DNA of 64,000 nt from assembly GCF_003950295.1 (NCBI RefSeq), contig NZ_RHNP01000006.1, positions 17,035 through 81,034 of the forward strand, in the 5' to 3' direction. Shown here in pieces: positions 51,061-61,754 of this stretch; within the stretch, counting starts at the first letter, position 1, and every line of letters starts with the position of its first letter. The stretch comes from Loigolactobacillus iwatensis. GTDB taxonomy: Bacteria; Bacillota; Bacilli; Lactobacillales; Lactobacillaceae. The notes beneath the pieces are model-generated. The model saw only the letters and a program-made list of their open reading frames with translations, made no database searches and was not told the origin of the DNA. A program made the translations under genes and the position numbers.

Positions 51061-54000
51061 ATGGGTAAAAATAATAGATTTGGACGCGCAAATAAAGTTA
51101 ATGAACACTATAAAATGTACAAGGCTGGCAAACATTGGGTTTTTGCTAGCTTAGCTATGCTTTCATTAGGAATTGGCGCAGTTGCTCAAACAACTGATGC
51201 TAAGGCCGCCGAAGTTACTGAGTCAACCACTAATGTGACCGCAACTAGTAGTGGTGCGGTTTCTAATTCAGTGGCCGCTACCAGCGGTGCAACTTCAGAA
51301 GTGGCTGCTGATTCAAGCTCGGTCACCGAAAGCAAACCAGTAGCAAGTTCTGCAGCAACTAGCGTGGTCGCTAAAGATTCTCGTGCTGCTGAGGCAACTG
51401 CCCAAAGTGCTACCGTCGCTAGTGTTGCACCAGCAAGTGCCAACGCAACTCAGACTGCAGTGAGTTCCGCGGCCACAAGTACGACACCCGCGAGTTCTAG
51501 TGCAGCTAGCAGTACTGCACCAGTCAGTTCTGTGGGCCCAAGTTCAGTAGCAGCCGTTACTGCCAATCCAGCGACCAATAATTCAACGGCCGTAAGTTCA
51601 GCCACCGCTGCTTCAACTGTTGCTAGTACAAGTTCTGCAGCTACAGCAACTAATTTGGTGAATCCAACTAGTAAAGAAATCGATGCGGCCAAGGCCAGTG
51701 CTAAGGCCATAAGTGAAAAAACTAATCAACCAGTAACCGTTACTGCGGTTGCCGCTGCTGCAGTAGCAGATCCTGACAGCCAAATGTACAAAGATGGTTA
51801 TATGCAGGCTGGCTGGGATTTACAAAATAATAAAGGGTTGGCTTCTACCGGCAATGTTGCCAATGGGATTGGACAGATTGTTGTTAGCTATACACTATAC
51901 AGTCAACTTTATGGTTTAGGTAAAGTCTATGAGGCCGGTCGAATTGCCAATGGTGTTGATACTGAAAAAGATATTCATTATGAAGTTCCGAGCAATGCAG
52001 GTGCAACCAGTATTACTCATCAAAAAGTAGACAACGTCAATATCTCTGACTATGCTGCAACCGATACGCCTTATGGCATTGATATCACTAACCCTAGTGC
52101 TTGGTGGATCGATTCCGGTAGTACAAACACAAAGAATAACGGTGGCGATCTAAACTATCAAGCCGGTTATCAGACATTTATTAAGCAATGGGCGAAAGCC
52201 ACCGATGCATTTTATACTGCTTTAGCTACGAACCTGAAAAAAGACGCTGATACTTACGCAAATTCAATTGCTTATGATAGCGATGCCAAATCAGGTTCCA
52301 ATATGCCTTTAGATGTCTCTGGGACCAAATCTAATGCGTTTAATAATTCTAATAAGGCCGTCTACGCAATGTATCAACAGGCGGCCACCGATGCGATGGC
52401 AACCGTCAATGACCCAACTTCGCCAAATTATGTTGCTGATAATAATGACAACCGTAATGATCCACGGGATGCGATTCAACAGTCGTTAAACGATGTGGTT
52501 CACGTTTGGAATGCTTATATTCCGTTATTCCAACCAATGATCCAATCTTATTTGGAAAAAGCAATCATGGGTAACCCAGTCTCATTAGGCGGCCAAAATG
52601 ATTTTGATGTGCAATTCTTGAATGATGGGACGACCTTTGCTGATATCACTTATACGATTATGAATGGTTTTAAATATGGTCCCAATGGTGGCCTTTACGG
52701 TGCAATTGGGAGTATCAAGTTCCCTCAAGAAATTTTCTCCCAGTACGTCACTAACATTTACACTGCAATCCGCAGTGTCATTGAAAGAGCCGACTATATT
52801 GCCTCGATTGATGGCGAAAATGATTACCTCTATGATCTCTTGGGTCAAGGTGATATTACTGGAACAGGTTCAGCTCTTGCAACATCAGATAAAACAACAA
52901 CAAGTGGCAAGCTCTCGTTTGATAATGATGCTAAAAAAGAAGATACAACCAAATTATCACACGATGGTTTCTACCAAACGACACAACAGTATTTAAATAA
53001 TAGTACTGAATCAATTAAGAAGGCGGCGTTTGATGCGGCCATTAATGGGCAGGCAGAAGACGCCAGCGCCTATTTACTGACCAAGGCCAACACAGGTAAT
53101 GCCGCCGTCATCATTGATAAGAACGGTAATGAGTACGCCGACTATTCAGATAGTTTGACTGACACCAATAGCCTGATTAAATCAGTCTACGATGCTGAGT
53201 ACCAAGCGGTTCTTAAAGCAATTGCGGATTACACAAATGATCCCAACACTAAAAAGAGTTATGAAATCGTCTATACCCAGTACCCTGATGGCTCATACTC
53301 GTCTAAATGGGTTCAAACGGCTGCTAATGACGGTACCTTTATGTGGACAAGTCCGGTTTCAATGAATGATACGAAGAACTGGTACACGCCTAATATTGGG
53401 CAAACAACTGACTATAATGATAGTCAGGCCGATGCGCGAGCGAACCAGTATTCATCCTACACGCTGGATGTTGTCGATTACGACAATATGTTCAATTATT
53501 TAGCGGCCAATGATACGGCCACGGCCAACGTCAGCTACGTTAACAACGCTACTGGTAAGGTAGTTAATGATATTCAACCAATACTAGGTGTTGTAGGCGA
53601 TGCTAAAACATACGTTGTAACGGCACCTGAAGGTTTTAAAATTGATGACCCTAACTATACCGATGGTCAAACTGTCACTATTAACCTCACTGATGATGAT
53701 ACTGATGATATTGCAATTCACGTTACTGCGATCATTTATACGCCAGATAATCCAGGCGACGTTACCGGTACTGGTGTAACTTACCTCCAGGGAACTGCCA
53801 ACGAAAAAATCACTTATGTTAATGCTGAAGGTGTCACTGGTAAAGTGCCAGCCGACGAAACCCAACCAACGGTGAATATTTACCGGACAGCACACTTGGA
53901 TGATGATGGTAATGTGGTTTACACAAACTGGACTACGGACGCAAGTGGGACTTCAGCGGATGATGCAACCGTCTTTACTGCATACACGCCAACGACCACT

Positions 54001-57000
54001 AAACCAGGTTACCATGGAGCAGTTACCGGAACCACGATTAATGACAAGGCTGCGGCCGAAGCTAATCCGGATATTACTGGCGCTTCCTTTGGCAATGAGC
54101 GTTCAACTGTTCCGGCGGATAATAATCCATCAGGCGGGGACGATGATAACGAGTATCTAGGTAAAGAAACTGAAGAAATTTTTAATGTTGTCCGAACCGT
54201 TGAATTAAGTGCGGACAATATCGTTCAAAATAAGGAGACCGTTAAAGTAACCCAAACGATCCATTACACAGGTGCTGGTGACGCTACTCCTCCCGATAAA
54301 GCGCAAACGGTTGAATATAAACTAGTTACCAATGAAACAACTGGTGAAGTATCATGGACACCACAAGGTAATTATGGCGCCATTACTAGTCCTAAAGTTT
54401 TGGGCTACACACCTGATCAGGCAACCGTTGCAACGGTTAATCCTGCTGCAGTTATATTGGCTAAAGGTGAAACACCGGAAAATACAACAATTACAGTTAA
54501 TTACACGGAGGATGAAACGGTTACGGTTGACCCGACAGATCCTAAGGACCCAACCGATCCAATTGATCCAACTGATCCGGAGGGACCAAAGTACCCAGCA
54601 GGTGTGGATGAAAGTGATCTAAACAAGACGGTTAGTCGAACGATCACGTATAACGTGGTCACTGATCCAACTTTACCAAAAGTAACAACACCAGTAATGG
54701 TTACTCAAACTGGCGCTTATACGCGAACAGCAATCGTAGACGCCAAAACTGGCGAATTCTTACGCTATGGTGACTGGACATTGAGTACTAATACTGACGC
54801 TGATGAGACGAATGATGGCTTTACTGCTGTTACCAGCCCACACGTACTAGGCTATACGGCTGATAAAAATGCCGCCGCAGTTGAATTAGACAATGACGAA
54901 GTAGACGGTTTTGCGGCCGATACAGCTAATATCAAAGTTACCTACACCAGCAATGGTGGAACGACTGTTGAACCAACTGATCCAAAGGACCCAACCGACC
55001 CAATTGATCCAACTGATCCTGAAGGGCCAAAGTATCCAGCAGGTGTGGACGAAAATGATTTAAACAAGACAGTTAGTCGGACAATTACCTACAACGTAGT
55101 CACTGATCCTGCCTTGCCAACAGTAACAACACCAAAAACAGTTACCCAAACTGGTAAGTATACACGGACGGCAATTGTTGATGCGAAGACTGGCGAATTA
55201 TTAGGTTATGGTGACTGGACGTTAAGCGCTAATAGTGATCAAGATAAGACGAATGATGGCTTTACGGCCGTTACCAGCCCACATGTACCAGGTTACACGG
55301 CCGATCAAAATGCCGCGGCGGTTGAATTAGGCAATACCAAAGTAAACGGTTTCAAGGCAGATTCTGCCAATGTTAAAGTTACTTACACCAGCAATGGTGG
55401 AACAACCGTTGAACCAACTGATCCCAAAGACCCAACGGACCCAATTGATCCAACCGACCCTGAGGGACCAAAGTACCCAGCAGGTGTGGATGAAAATGAT
55501 CTGAACAAGACAGTCAGTCGGACAGTTACTTACAATGTAGTCACTGATCCTGCTTTACCAACAGTAACCACACCAAAGACAGTTACCCAAACTGGTAAGT
55601 ACACCCGAACAGCAATCGTTGATAGCAAAACGGGTGAGTTATTAGGTTATGGTGATTGGACGTTAAGCACCAATGACGATAAGAATAATACCAACGATGG
55701 CTTTACCACCGTTAAGAGCCCAGCGGTACCAGGTTACACGGCTGACAAGGATGCAGCAGCAGTAACCTTAGGTAATAACGAAGTTGACGGTTTTAAAGTT
55801 GACTCGGCTAATGTCACGGTTAATTACACCAGTGATGGTGGTGTCGTTGTTGAACCAACCGATCCCAAAGACCCAACTGATCCAATTGATCCAACCGACC
55901 CTGAGGGACCAAAGTACCCAGAGGGTGTGGACGAAAATGATCTAAACAAGACAGTCAGTCGGACAGTTACTTACAACGTAGTCACTGATCCTGCTTTACC
56001 AAAAGTAACAACACCAAAGACAGTTACGCAAACTGGTAAGTACACCCGAACAGCAATCGTTGATAGTAAAACGGGTGAACTATTAGGCTATGGTGACTGG
56101 ACATTAAGTGCTAATAGTGATCAAGATGAGACCAATGATGGCTTTACTGCCGTTGTTAGCCCGCACGTACCAGGTTATACGGCTGATAAAAATGCCGCGG
56201 CGGTTGAATTAGGCAATACCAAAGTAAACGGTTTCAAGGCAGATTCTGCCAATGTTAAAGTTACTTACACCAGCAATGGTGGAACAACCGTTGAACCAAC
56301 TGATCCCAAAGACCCAACGGACCCAATTGATCCAACCGACCCTGAGGGACCAAAGTACCCAGCAGGTGTGGATGAAAATGATCTGAACAAGACAGTCAGT
56401 CGGACAGTTACTTACAATGTAGTCACTGATCCTGCTTTACCAACAGTAACCACACCAAAGACAGTTACCCAAACTGGTAAGTACACCCGAACAGCAATCG
56501 TTGATAGCAAAACGGGTGAGTTATTAGGTTATGGTGATTGGACGTTAAGCACCAATGACGATAAGAATAATACCAACGATGGCTTTACCACCGTTAAGAG
56601 CCCAGCGGTACCAGGTTACACGGCTGACAAGGATGCAGCAGCAGTAACCTTAGGTAATAACGAAGTTGACGGTTTTAAAGTTGACTCGGCTAATGTCACG
56701 GTTAATTACACCAGTGATGGTGGTGTCGTTGTTGAACCAACCGATCCCAAAGACCCAACTGATCCAATTGATCCAACCGACCCTGAGGGACCAAAGTACC
56801 CAGCAGGCGTGGACGAAAGTGATTTGAACAAGACAGTTAGTCGAACGATTACCTACAAAGTAGTTACTGATCCAGCTTTGCCAGCAGTAACAACGCCAAA
56901 GACAGTTACCCAAACTGGTAAGTACACCCGAACGGCAATTGTTGACACTAAGACAGGCGAATTACTAGGTTACAGCGACTGGAAATTAACGACTAACAAC

Positions 57001-59514
57001 GATAAAGACGATACTAATGATGGCCTGATCGCCATTAAGAACCCAGCTGTACCAGGTTATACGGCTGATAAGACAGTTGCTGATGCTAAATTGGTCGATG
57101 ATGCAATTACTAACTTTAAGGATGGCTCAGCCGATCTCACCGTTAATTACACTAGTAATGGCGGAACGACTGTTGAACCAACTGATCCAAAGGACCCAAC
57201 CGATCCAATTGATCCAACTGATCCTGAAGGACCAAAATACCCAGCAGGTGTGGATGAAAATGATCTGAATAAGACGGTTAGTCGGACAATTACCTACAAG
57301 GTTGCTACTGATCCAACTTTGCCAGCAGTAACAACACCAAAGACAGTTACCCAAACTGGTAAATATACCCGAACGGCAATTGTTGATAGTAAAACGGGTG
57401 AGTTATTAGGCTACAGCGACTGGAAATTAACGACTAATAATGATAAAGACGATACCAATGATGGCTTGATCGCAGTTAAGAATCCGGCAGTACCAGGTTA
57501 TACGGCTGATAAGACGGTTGCTGCGATTGACTTGGCCGATGCCGATATCACTGATTTTAAGGCTACATCAAAGGATATCACGGTTAATTACACTAGTAAT
57601 GGTGGCGTCACGGTTGAGCCAACTGATCCCAAAGACCCAACCGATCCAGTTGATCCAACTGATCCTGAAGGGCCAAAGTACCCAGCAGGTGTGGACGAAA
57701 ATGATTTGAACAAGACAGTCAGTCGAACAATTACCTACAAAGTAGTCACTGATCCAGCCTTACCAGCGGTAACAACGCCAAAGACAGTTACCCAAACTGG
57801 TAAGTATACCCGAACGGCAATTGTTGATGCCAAGACCGGTGAATTACTAGGCTACAGTGACTGGAAATTAACTGCTAATAGTGATCAAGACGATACTAAT
57901 GACGGTTTTACTGCCGTTAAGAATCCGACTGTATCAGGCTACATGGCCGATAAAACGGTCGGTGCGACTGAATTAACTGATGCCGATATTACTGGCTTCA
58001 AGGCCGCCTCAGCAGATATCACGGTGACTTACACCAGTGATGGTGGCGTTATTGTTAAACCAACTGATCCCAAAGACCCAACTGATCCAATTGATCCGAA
58101 TAATCCTGATGGACCAAAATATCCAGAAGGTGTCAGTGAAAGTGATTTGAATAAGACAGTCAGTCGGACAATCACCTATCAAGGCGCTGGCGATGCGACA
58201 CCAAAGACGGTTACGCAAACTGCAAGTTACACGCGGACAGCAATTGTTGATGGTAAGACCGGTGAACTATTTGGTTATAGTGACTGGGCCCTAGCAACAA
58301 GTAACGATGGAAACAGTACAAATGATGGTTTTACAGCCGTTATTAGTCCAAAAGTGCTGGGCTATACTGCCGACAAGAACGCCCCAGCCGTTACATTAAC
58401 TAATGATGAAGTCACAAACTTCAAGGCTAATGCAGACAACGTAACAGTAACCTACACAAATGACGATAGTATCGAGGTAACTGAACCAACTGATCCAACG
58501 CAGCCAGTTGATCCAAGTAATCCTGACGGGCCTAAGATGCCAGAAATCACTGCCGCTGATTTGAATCAGACAGTTAGTCGGACAATTACTTACAAGATCA
58601 ACGCAAGTAAAAATCCTAACGTACCAGCCACTCCGCAGACAGTTACGCAGACGACGAACTTCAAACGAAGTGCAATTGTTGATAGTAAGACTGGTGAATT
58701 ACTTGGCTTTACTGATTGGGTAATCGATGGAACAAATAATCTGGCTAGTGTTGCTAGTCCAAAACTTGAAAATTACATTTCAAGTCAGGCCAATGTTGCT
58801 ACTGTCACATTAGCAAGTGCTGATATTGACGCAATTCGCTCTGGAAAAGGCCAGAATCTTAACCAAACAGTTAGTTACACTTTCAACGGGACGTTATCCA
58901 CTACTAAGGATCCAGACGGCGGCACAACTACCGTAACGAAGAATCCAGATGGTGAAGTTACTGATATTAATAAGACGTGGCCAGACGGCGATAATACGCA
59001 CGTTCATGTCGATGTTGATACTGGTGATGAAACGATTGTTGAAACGCCAAATGGCAAAGACTCACTACCGGCAATCACATTGCATCCTGGCGAAACGGCA
59101 ACGATTGGTAAAACAACGGTTACGAATGACAAACCAAACGGCGTTGTTTCCATGACACATGATTCAGGCAACGGTGATGGTCCATTTACCGAAAGCGTTC
59201 ATTCGGACGGCTCACTCACGTATGCTTACGCTAATAAAGGTAAGGGCACGGCTACAACTACGCCTGGTGAAGGACAACAATCCAATGAACAGGCAACCAC
59301 TGTACAAACGGCGTTTAAGACAACGGCGAAACCAGTTGTTAAACTGGCTGGTGACGCAACCAGCTTGAAGAAGTCGACAACGACGGATAAGCACAAATTA
59401 CCACAAACAGGTGAAAACGCTAATGGTTACTTGGCTATGATTGGAACGTTCCTTCTTGGACTTGCTGGCTTAGCAGGTGCTGGAAAGAAACGGCGCCACG
59501 AAGATAAAGATTAA
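51061..59514 (+). CDS. Giant LPXTG-anchored repetitive adhesin with KxYKxGKxW signal
   Basis: A 2817-residue secreted protein. Residues 18-26 carry KMYKAGKHW, the KxYKxGKxW accessory-Sec-type signal, with a membrane segment to about 45. Then come a Ser/Ala/Thr-rich stretch (50-225), a large unrecognised domain (about 235-800), a MucBP-like unit near 820-890, a linker, and an array of 147-residue Mub-like repeats (about 1160-2590). The C-terminus has LPQTG at 2780-2784, a hydrophobic stretch and a KKRRHEDKD tail for sortase anchoring. Each repeat is joined by a PTDPKDPTDPIDP linker. ATG 51061 follows AAGGAGGA; an earlier TTG would put 21 residues ahead of the signal. The likely role is adhesion to mucus, plant or other cells. 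Confidence 0.92.
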   Translation: MGKNNRFGRANKVNEHYKMYKAGKHWVFASLAMLSLGIGAVAQTTDAKAAEVTESTTNVTATSSGAVSNSVAATSGATSEVAADSSSVTESKPVASSAATSVVAKDSRAAEATAQSATVASVAPASANATQTAVSSAATSTTPASSSAASSTAPVSSVGPSSVAAVTANPATNNSTAVSSATAASTVASTSSAATATNLVNPTSKEIDAAKASAKAISEKTNQPVTVTAVAAAAVADPDSQMYKDGYMQAGWDLQNNKGLASTGNVANGIGQIVVSYTLYSQLYGLGKVYEAGRIANGVDTEKDIHYEVPSNAGATSITHQKVDNVNISDYAATDTPYGIDITNPSAWWIDSGSTNTKNNGGDLNYQAGYQTFIKQWAKATDAFYTALATNLKKDADTYANSIAYDSDAKSGSNMPLDVSGTKSNAFNNSNKAVYAMYQQAATDAMATVNDPTSPNYVADNNDNRNDPRDAIQQSLNDVVHVWNAYIPLFQPMIQSYLEKAIMGNPVSLGGQNDFDVQFLNDGTTFADITYTIMNGFKYGPNGGLYGAIGSIKFPQEIFSQYVTNIYTAIRSVIERADYIASIDGENDYLYDLLGQGDITGTGSALATSDKTTTSGKLSFDNDAKKEDTTKLSHDGFYQTTQQYLNNSTESIKKAAFDAAINGQAEDASAYLLTKANTGNAAVIIDKNGNEYADYSDSLTDTNSLIKSVYDAEYQAVLKAIADYTNDPNTKKSYEIVYTQYPDGSYSSKWVQTAANDGTFMWTSPVSMNDTKNWYTPNIGQTTDYNDSQADARANQYSSYTLDVVDYDNMFNYLAANDTATANVSYVNNATGKVVNDIQPILGVVGDAKTYVVTAPEGFKIDDPNYTDGQTVTINLTDDDTDDIAIHVTAIIYTPDNPGDVTGTGVTYLQGTANEKITYVNAEGVTGKVPADETQPTVNIYRTAHLDDDGNVVYTNWTTDASGTSADDATVFTAYTPTTTKPGYHGAVTGTTINDKAAAEANPDITGASFGNERSTVPADNNPSGGDDDNEYLGKETEEIFNVVRTVELSADNIVQNKETVKVTQTIHYTGAGDATPPDKAQTVEYKLVTNETTGEVSWTPQGNYGAITSPKVLGYTPDQATVATVNPAAVILAKGETPENTTITVNYTEDETVTVDPTDPKDPTDPIDPTDPEGPKYPAGVDESDLNKTVSRTITYNVVTDPTLPKVTTPVMVTQTGAYTRTAIVDAKTGEFLRYGDWTLSTNTDADETNDGFTAVTSPHVLGYTADKNAAAVELDNDEVDGFAADTANIKVTYTSNGGTTVEPTDPKDPTDPIDPTDPEGPKYPAGVDENDLNKTVSRTITYNVVTDPALPTVTTPKTVTQTGKYTRTAIVDAKTGELLGYGDWTLSANSDQDKTNDGFTAVTSPHVPGYTADQNAAAVELGNTKVNGFKADSANVKVTYTSNGGTTVEPTDPKDPTDPIDPTDPEGPKYPAGVDENDLNKTVSRTVTYNVVTDPALPTVTTPKTVTQTGKYTRTAIVDSKTGELLGYGDWTLSTNDDKNNTNDGFTTVKSPAVPGYTADKDAAAVTLGNNEVDGFKVDSANVTVNYTSDGGVVVEPTDPKDPTDPIDPTDPEGPKYPEGVDENDLNKTVSRTVTYNVVTDPALPKVTTPKTVTQTGKYTRTAIVDSKTGELLGYGDWTLSANSDQDETNDGFTAVVSPHVPGYTADKNAAAVELGNTKVNGFKADSANVKVTYTSNGGTTVEPTDPKDPTDPIDPTDPEGPKYPAGVDENDLNKTVSRTVTYNVVTDPALPTVTTPKTVTQTGKYTRTAIVDSKTGELLGYGDWTLSTNDDKNNTNDGFTTVKSPAVPGYTADKDAAAVTLGNNEVDGFKVDSANVTVNYTSDGGVVVEPTDPKDPTDPIDPTDPEGPKYPAGVDESDLNKTVSRTITYKVVTDPALPAVTTPKTVTQTGKYTRTAIVDTKTGELLGYSDWKLTTNNDKDDTNDGLIAIKNPAVPGYTADKTVADAKLVDDAITNFKDGSADLTVNYTSNGGTTVEPTDPKDPTDPIDPTDPEGPKYPAGVDENDLNKTVSRTITYKVATDPTLPAVTTPKTVTQTGKYTRTAIVDSKTGELLGYSDWKLTTNNDKDDTNDGLIAVKNPAVPGYTADKTVAAIDLADADITDFKATSKDITVNYTSNGGVTVEPTDPKDPTDPVDPTDPEGPKYPAGVDENDLNKTVSRTITYKVVTDPALPAVTTPKTVTQTGKYTRTAIVDAKTGELLGYSDWKLTANSDQDDTNDGFTAVKNPTVSGYMADKTVGATELTDADITGFKAASADITVTYTSDGGVIVKPTDPKDPTDPIDPNNPDGPKYPEGVSESDLNKTVSRTITYQGAGDATPKTVTQTASYTRTAIVDGKTGELFGYSDWALATSNDGNSTNDGFTAVISPKVLGYTADKNAPAVTLTNDEVTNFKANADNVTVTYTNDDSIEVTEPTDPTQPVDPSNPDGPKMPEITAADLNQTVSRTITYKINASKNPNVPATPQTVTQTTNFKRSAIVDSKTGELLGFTDWVIDGTNNLASVASPKLENYISSQANVATVTLASADIDAIRSGKGQNLNQTVSYTFNGTLSTTKDPDGGTTTVTKNPDGEVTDINKTWPDGDNTHVHVDVDTGDETIVETPNGKDSLPAITLHPGETATIGKTTVTNDKPNGVVSMTHDSGNGDGPFTESVHSDGSLTYAYANKGKGTATTTPGEGQQSNEQATTVQTAFKTTAKPVVKLAGDATSLKKSTTTDKHKLPQTGENANGYLAMIGTFLLGLAGLAGAGKKRRHEDKD
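54536..58889 (+). repeat. Tandem 441-bp coding repeats of the adhesin
   Basis: The PxGVxExDLN landmark starts at 54595, 55036, 55477, 55918, 56359, 56800, 57241, 57682 and 58123, eight successive intervals of exactly 441 bp, with a tenth divergent unit at 58540 (417 bp later). Units keep the TVSRTITY, KYTRTAIVD and GYTAD landmarks. The stretch 55307-55921 is identical to 56189-56803 (615 bp, offset 882), showing a recent duplication or conversion of a two-unit block. Confidence 0.95.
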
Positions 59515-59582
59515 TCGAATGAAAAATTAATGGTTATTTTCGATTAGCTAATGGCAAAAGGTTTTTTAGCAAGCAATAAAAG

Positions 59583-59627
59583 AGAAACAGCAAAAACTAT
59601 GACGATAGTTTTTGCTGTTTCTTTTTC
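59583..59627 (+). terminator. Terminator after the adhesin gene
   Basis: AGAAACAGCAAAAACTAT, loop GACG, ATAGTTTTTGCTGTTTCT, then T-run. The rest of 59515-59853 contains only a family-A remnant (GAACGCTTTTTGAAACAC, about 59753-59771). Confidence 0.93.
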
Positions 59628-59853
59628 TGGTTAATTTTCTGCGGCAGAGTAACTAACGTATTGCCGGATTTCAGTCAATATTTTAGCGGTAATTAAAATA
59701 GTTATGGCTTGAATTTGCTAACCAGAGAGTGGTTAGACTTGTTCTCAGAATTTGAACGCTTTTTGAAACACTTCCTATAATAAAAATAGGCTTCCAAAGC
59801 ACGATCAAAACGACTAAACTAATTCTAAGTCTTTATAAAGGAGCAACGAACTA

Positions 59854-60801
59854 ATGCGTATTTTTCTTAAATCAATTCCCATTCCCATCTGCGGCCTTTT
59901 TTTGGCCATTGCTTCCTTAGGTAACTTAGCAAAGGATTATCAACTAACAGTTCTTGCTAATATACTGGGACTTGGCGCCGCAATTGGGATCTTGTTTGTC
60001 ATCTTAAAATTAATCTTTGATTTCAAGGACAGTGTTCAGGCGCTGAAAGACCCAATCATTGCTTCGGTGGCGCCTAACTTTTCAATGGCCATCATGGTGC
60101 TGGCCACGTATCTAACGGACTTTAAGCACTTAGCCACCAGTGTTTGGTATTTAGGCGTGATCATCCAACTTGGGCTTATGCTTTACTTCACGTATTACTT
60201 TGTGCTGCGTAAAAAGGTGACCATTACGCAAGTTTACCCTAGCTGGTTTATCGTCTACGTTGGGATGGGGGTCATACCAATGACTTCCGCAAGTTTTAAC
60301 CCGACCTTAGGCCACGTTGTACTGTGGCTAGCCGTTATCTTTTACCTAATCTTGTTACCAATTGTGTTGCGCCGGGTATTTAAAATCAAAAAAATGTCCC
60401 AGCGAACTTTACCCTTAATTACAGTTATTGCGGCCCCAGGATCACTTTGTTTAGCGGGCTACATGAAAGGCTTTACGTACCATAGCTTTTGGCCGTTGCT
60501 AGGTCTGCTGGTTCTTTCACAGTTAATGTATTTCTTGGTGTTAGCACTGCTGCCACGCTTGTTGCAAACTAAATTCTCACCAAGTTACGCGGCGTTTACC
60601 TTTCCACTAGTCATTACAGCGATTGCCATCACTGCCGTTCGTGATCTTTTCATTAAAATTGGTTACCAAATAATATCACTGAACTTGCTGACGATTGTAG
60701 AATCAATTGTTGCAATCCTCATTGTGGGGTACGTCCTAGTTTGCTATGTCCGTTACCTTTATCAGGAAAATCGAAGTAAAGTAGGCGAAGATGCTAATTA
60801 G
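59854..60801 (+). CDS. TDT/TehA-SLAC1 family transporter
   Basis: A 315-residue membrane protein with ten hydrophobic helices and the TDT-family start (IPIPICGLFLAIASLGNLAKDY) plus the APNFSMAIMVLATYL segment of helix 3. Members are tellurite-resistance/dicarboxylate transporters or anion channels; in Firmicutes they are often mislabelled exfoliative toxin A/B. It probably moves an organic or inorganic anion. AAAGGAG precedes ATG. It converges with the DUF3862 gene with only 25 bases between and no clear terminator. Confidence 0.85.
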   Translation: MRIFLKSIPIPICGLFLAIASLGNLAKDYQLTVLANILGLGAAIGILFVILKLIFDFKDSVQALKDPIIASVAPNFSMAIMVLATYLTDFKHLATSVWYLGVIIQLGLMLYFTYYFVLRKKVTITQVYPSWFIVYVGMGVIPMTSASFNPTLGHVVLWLAVIFYLILLPIVLRRVFKIKKMSQRTLPLITVIAAPGSLCLAGYMKGFTYHSFWPLLGLLVLSQLMYFLVLALLPRLLQTKFSPSYAAFTFPLVITAIAITAVRDLFIKIGYQIISLNLLTIVESIVAILIVGYVLVCYVRYLYQENRSKVGEDAN

Positions 60802-60826
60802 AGTTTGATCATCTGCGACTGAAAAA

Positions 60827-61552
60827 CTATTTCATGTTGTTTTGGGCTTTTCCGGTGACCTTATCATTATCGTAAATAATAATAAGATTGGCGCCTTGCT
60901 TGCCAGCAACGCCAGTCAAATATTCCGTAACGGTTGTCTTTTTTCCGTTATTTGAAGTAACACGCACGGCGTTGGGTTTACCAAGTTTTTTCGTAACTTG
61001 CTGGTAACTCTGACCGTTCTGGAGACTATTGAATTGGGCCAAAGTGATTTTATTCGCGCGCGTGACCTGAATACCGGTTAGATTCTTATCAACTGCATGA
61101 TTATGCACAAAAGAAATGGTCATTTTGGCATCAGGGCCACTGCCACGGATATTGGACCAAGTTTTTACTTTAGTAGCGATATTATTGCTTGCGGCATCGC
61201 TTGTTGTGCTTGGCTTACCAAACTTTTGGACTAAACTCATGTAAGTTGTCCCGTCACCACCGCTCTTGGTTAAATTACCAACTTTAATATTATTGTAGCT
61301 TTCCGCGGTAATATCGCTAACTAAATTCACTTTTGCGTGGGTACTCTTTTTAGGCGTTGTCTTCGCTGGTGCACTGCTGGCTGCTACCGTTCTATCAGTA
61401 GTAGATGAGTTATTTTTAGAAATGAAATTACTGATATCACCAGCGACTAAAAGTATCACGATGACAATAAGAATCCAAAACCAGCGTTGTTTATAAACTG
61501 GCTTCTTTTCTACGTAGACAATTTCATTTTTGTGTTTACCTTTTTTCCACAT
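60827..61552 (-). CDS. DUF3862-domain membrane-anchored protein
   Basis: A 241-residue protein: one membrane helix (residues 27-44), a Ser/Thr/Ala/Lys-rich linker (50-80), then two BLIP/SmpA-like repeats. The second contains ITLAQFNSLQNGQSYQQVTK and the first YMSLVQKFGKPSTTSD, each a helix-turn ending in a KFGKP or KLGKP turn. This is the DUF3862 pattern of Gram-positive surface proteins, whose function is unknown; the fold usually mediates protein binding. The N-terminus is cytoplasmic and basic. AGGGAG precedes ATG. Monocistronic. Confidence 0.83.
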   Translation of the reverse strand: MWKKGKHKNEIVYVEKKPVYKQRWFWILIVIVILLVAGDISNFISKNNSSTTDRTVAASSAPAKTTPKKSTHAKVNLVSDITAESYNNIKVGNLTKSGGDGTTYMSLVQKFGKPSTTSDAASNNIATKVKTWSNIRGSGPDAKMTISFVHNHAVDKNLTGIQVTRANKITLAQFNSLQNGQSYQQVTKKLGKPNAVRVTSNNGKKTTVTEYLTGVAGKQGANLIIIYDNDKVTGKAQNNMK

Positions 61553-61754
61553 AAGCTAGCTCCCTTGCTGAATTAGATATTCGATAGTCTATTTTCTGAG
61601 AAGTGATCAAGTTTGAAATTAAAATTTAGTAATGGAACGATGATCTTTACTCGATTATAGTGCTTTTTTGTATTTTTTTAAATTTGTTTAGAGAGACGCT
61701 ATTAGAATTGACGTTGGGTAGTGATTTAAGTTTAGTTTTAATTTAGGTGTAAAC

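Noticed and set aside
54332..57709. Several alternative-frame ORFs inside the adhesin repeats
   Set aside because: They recur with the 441-bp period and reflect codon bias of the repeats, not genes.
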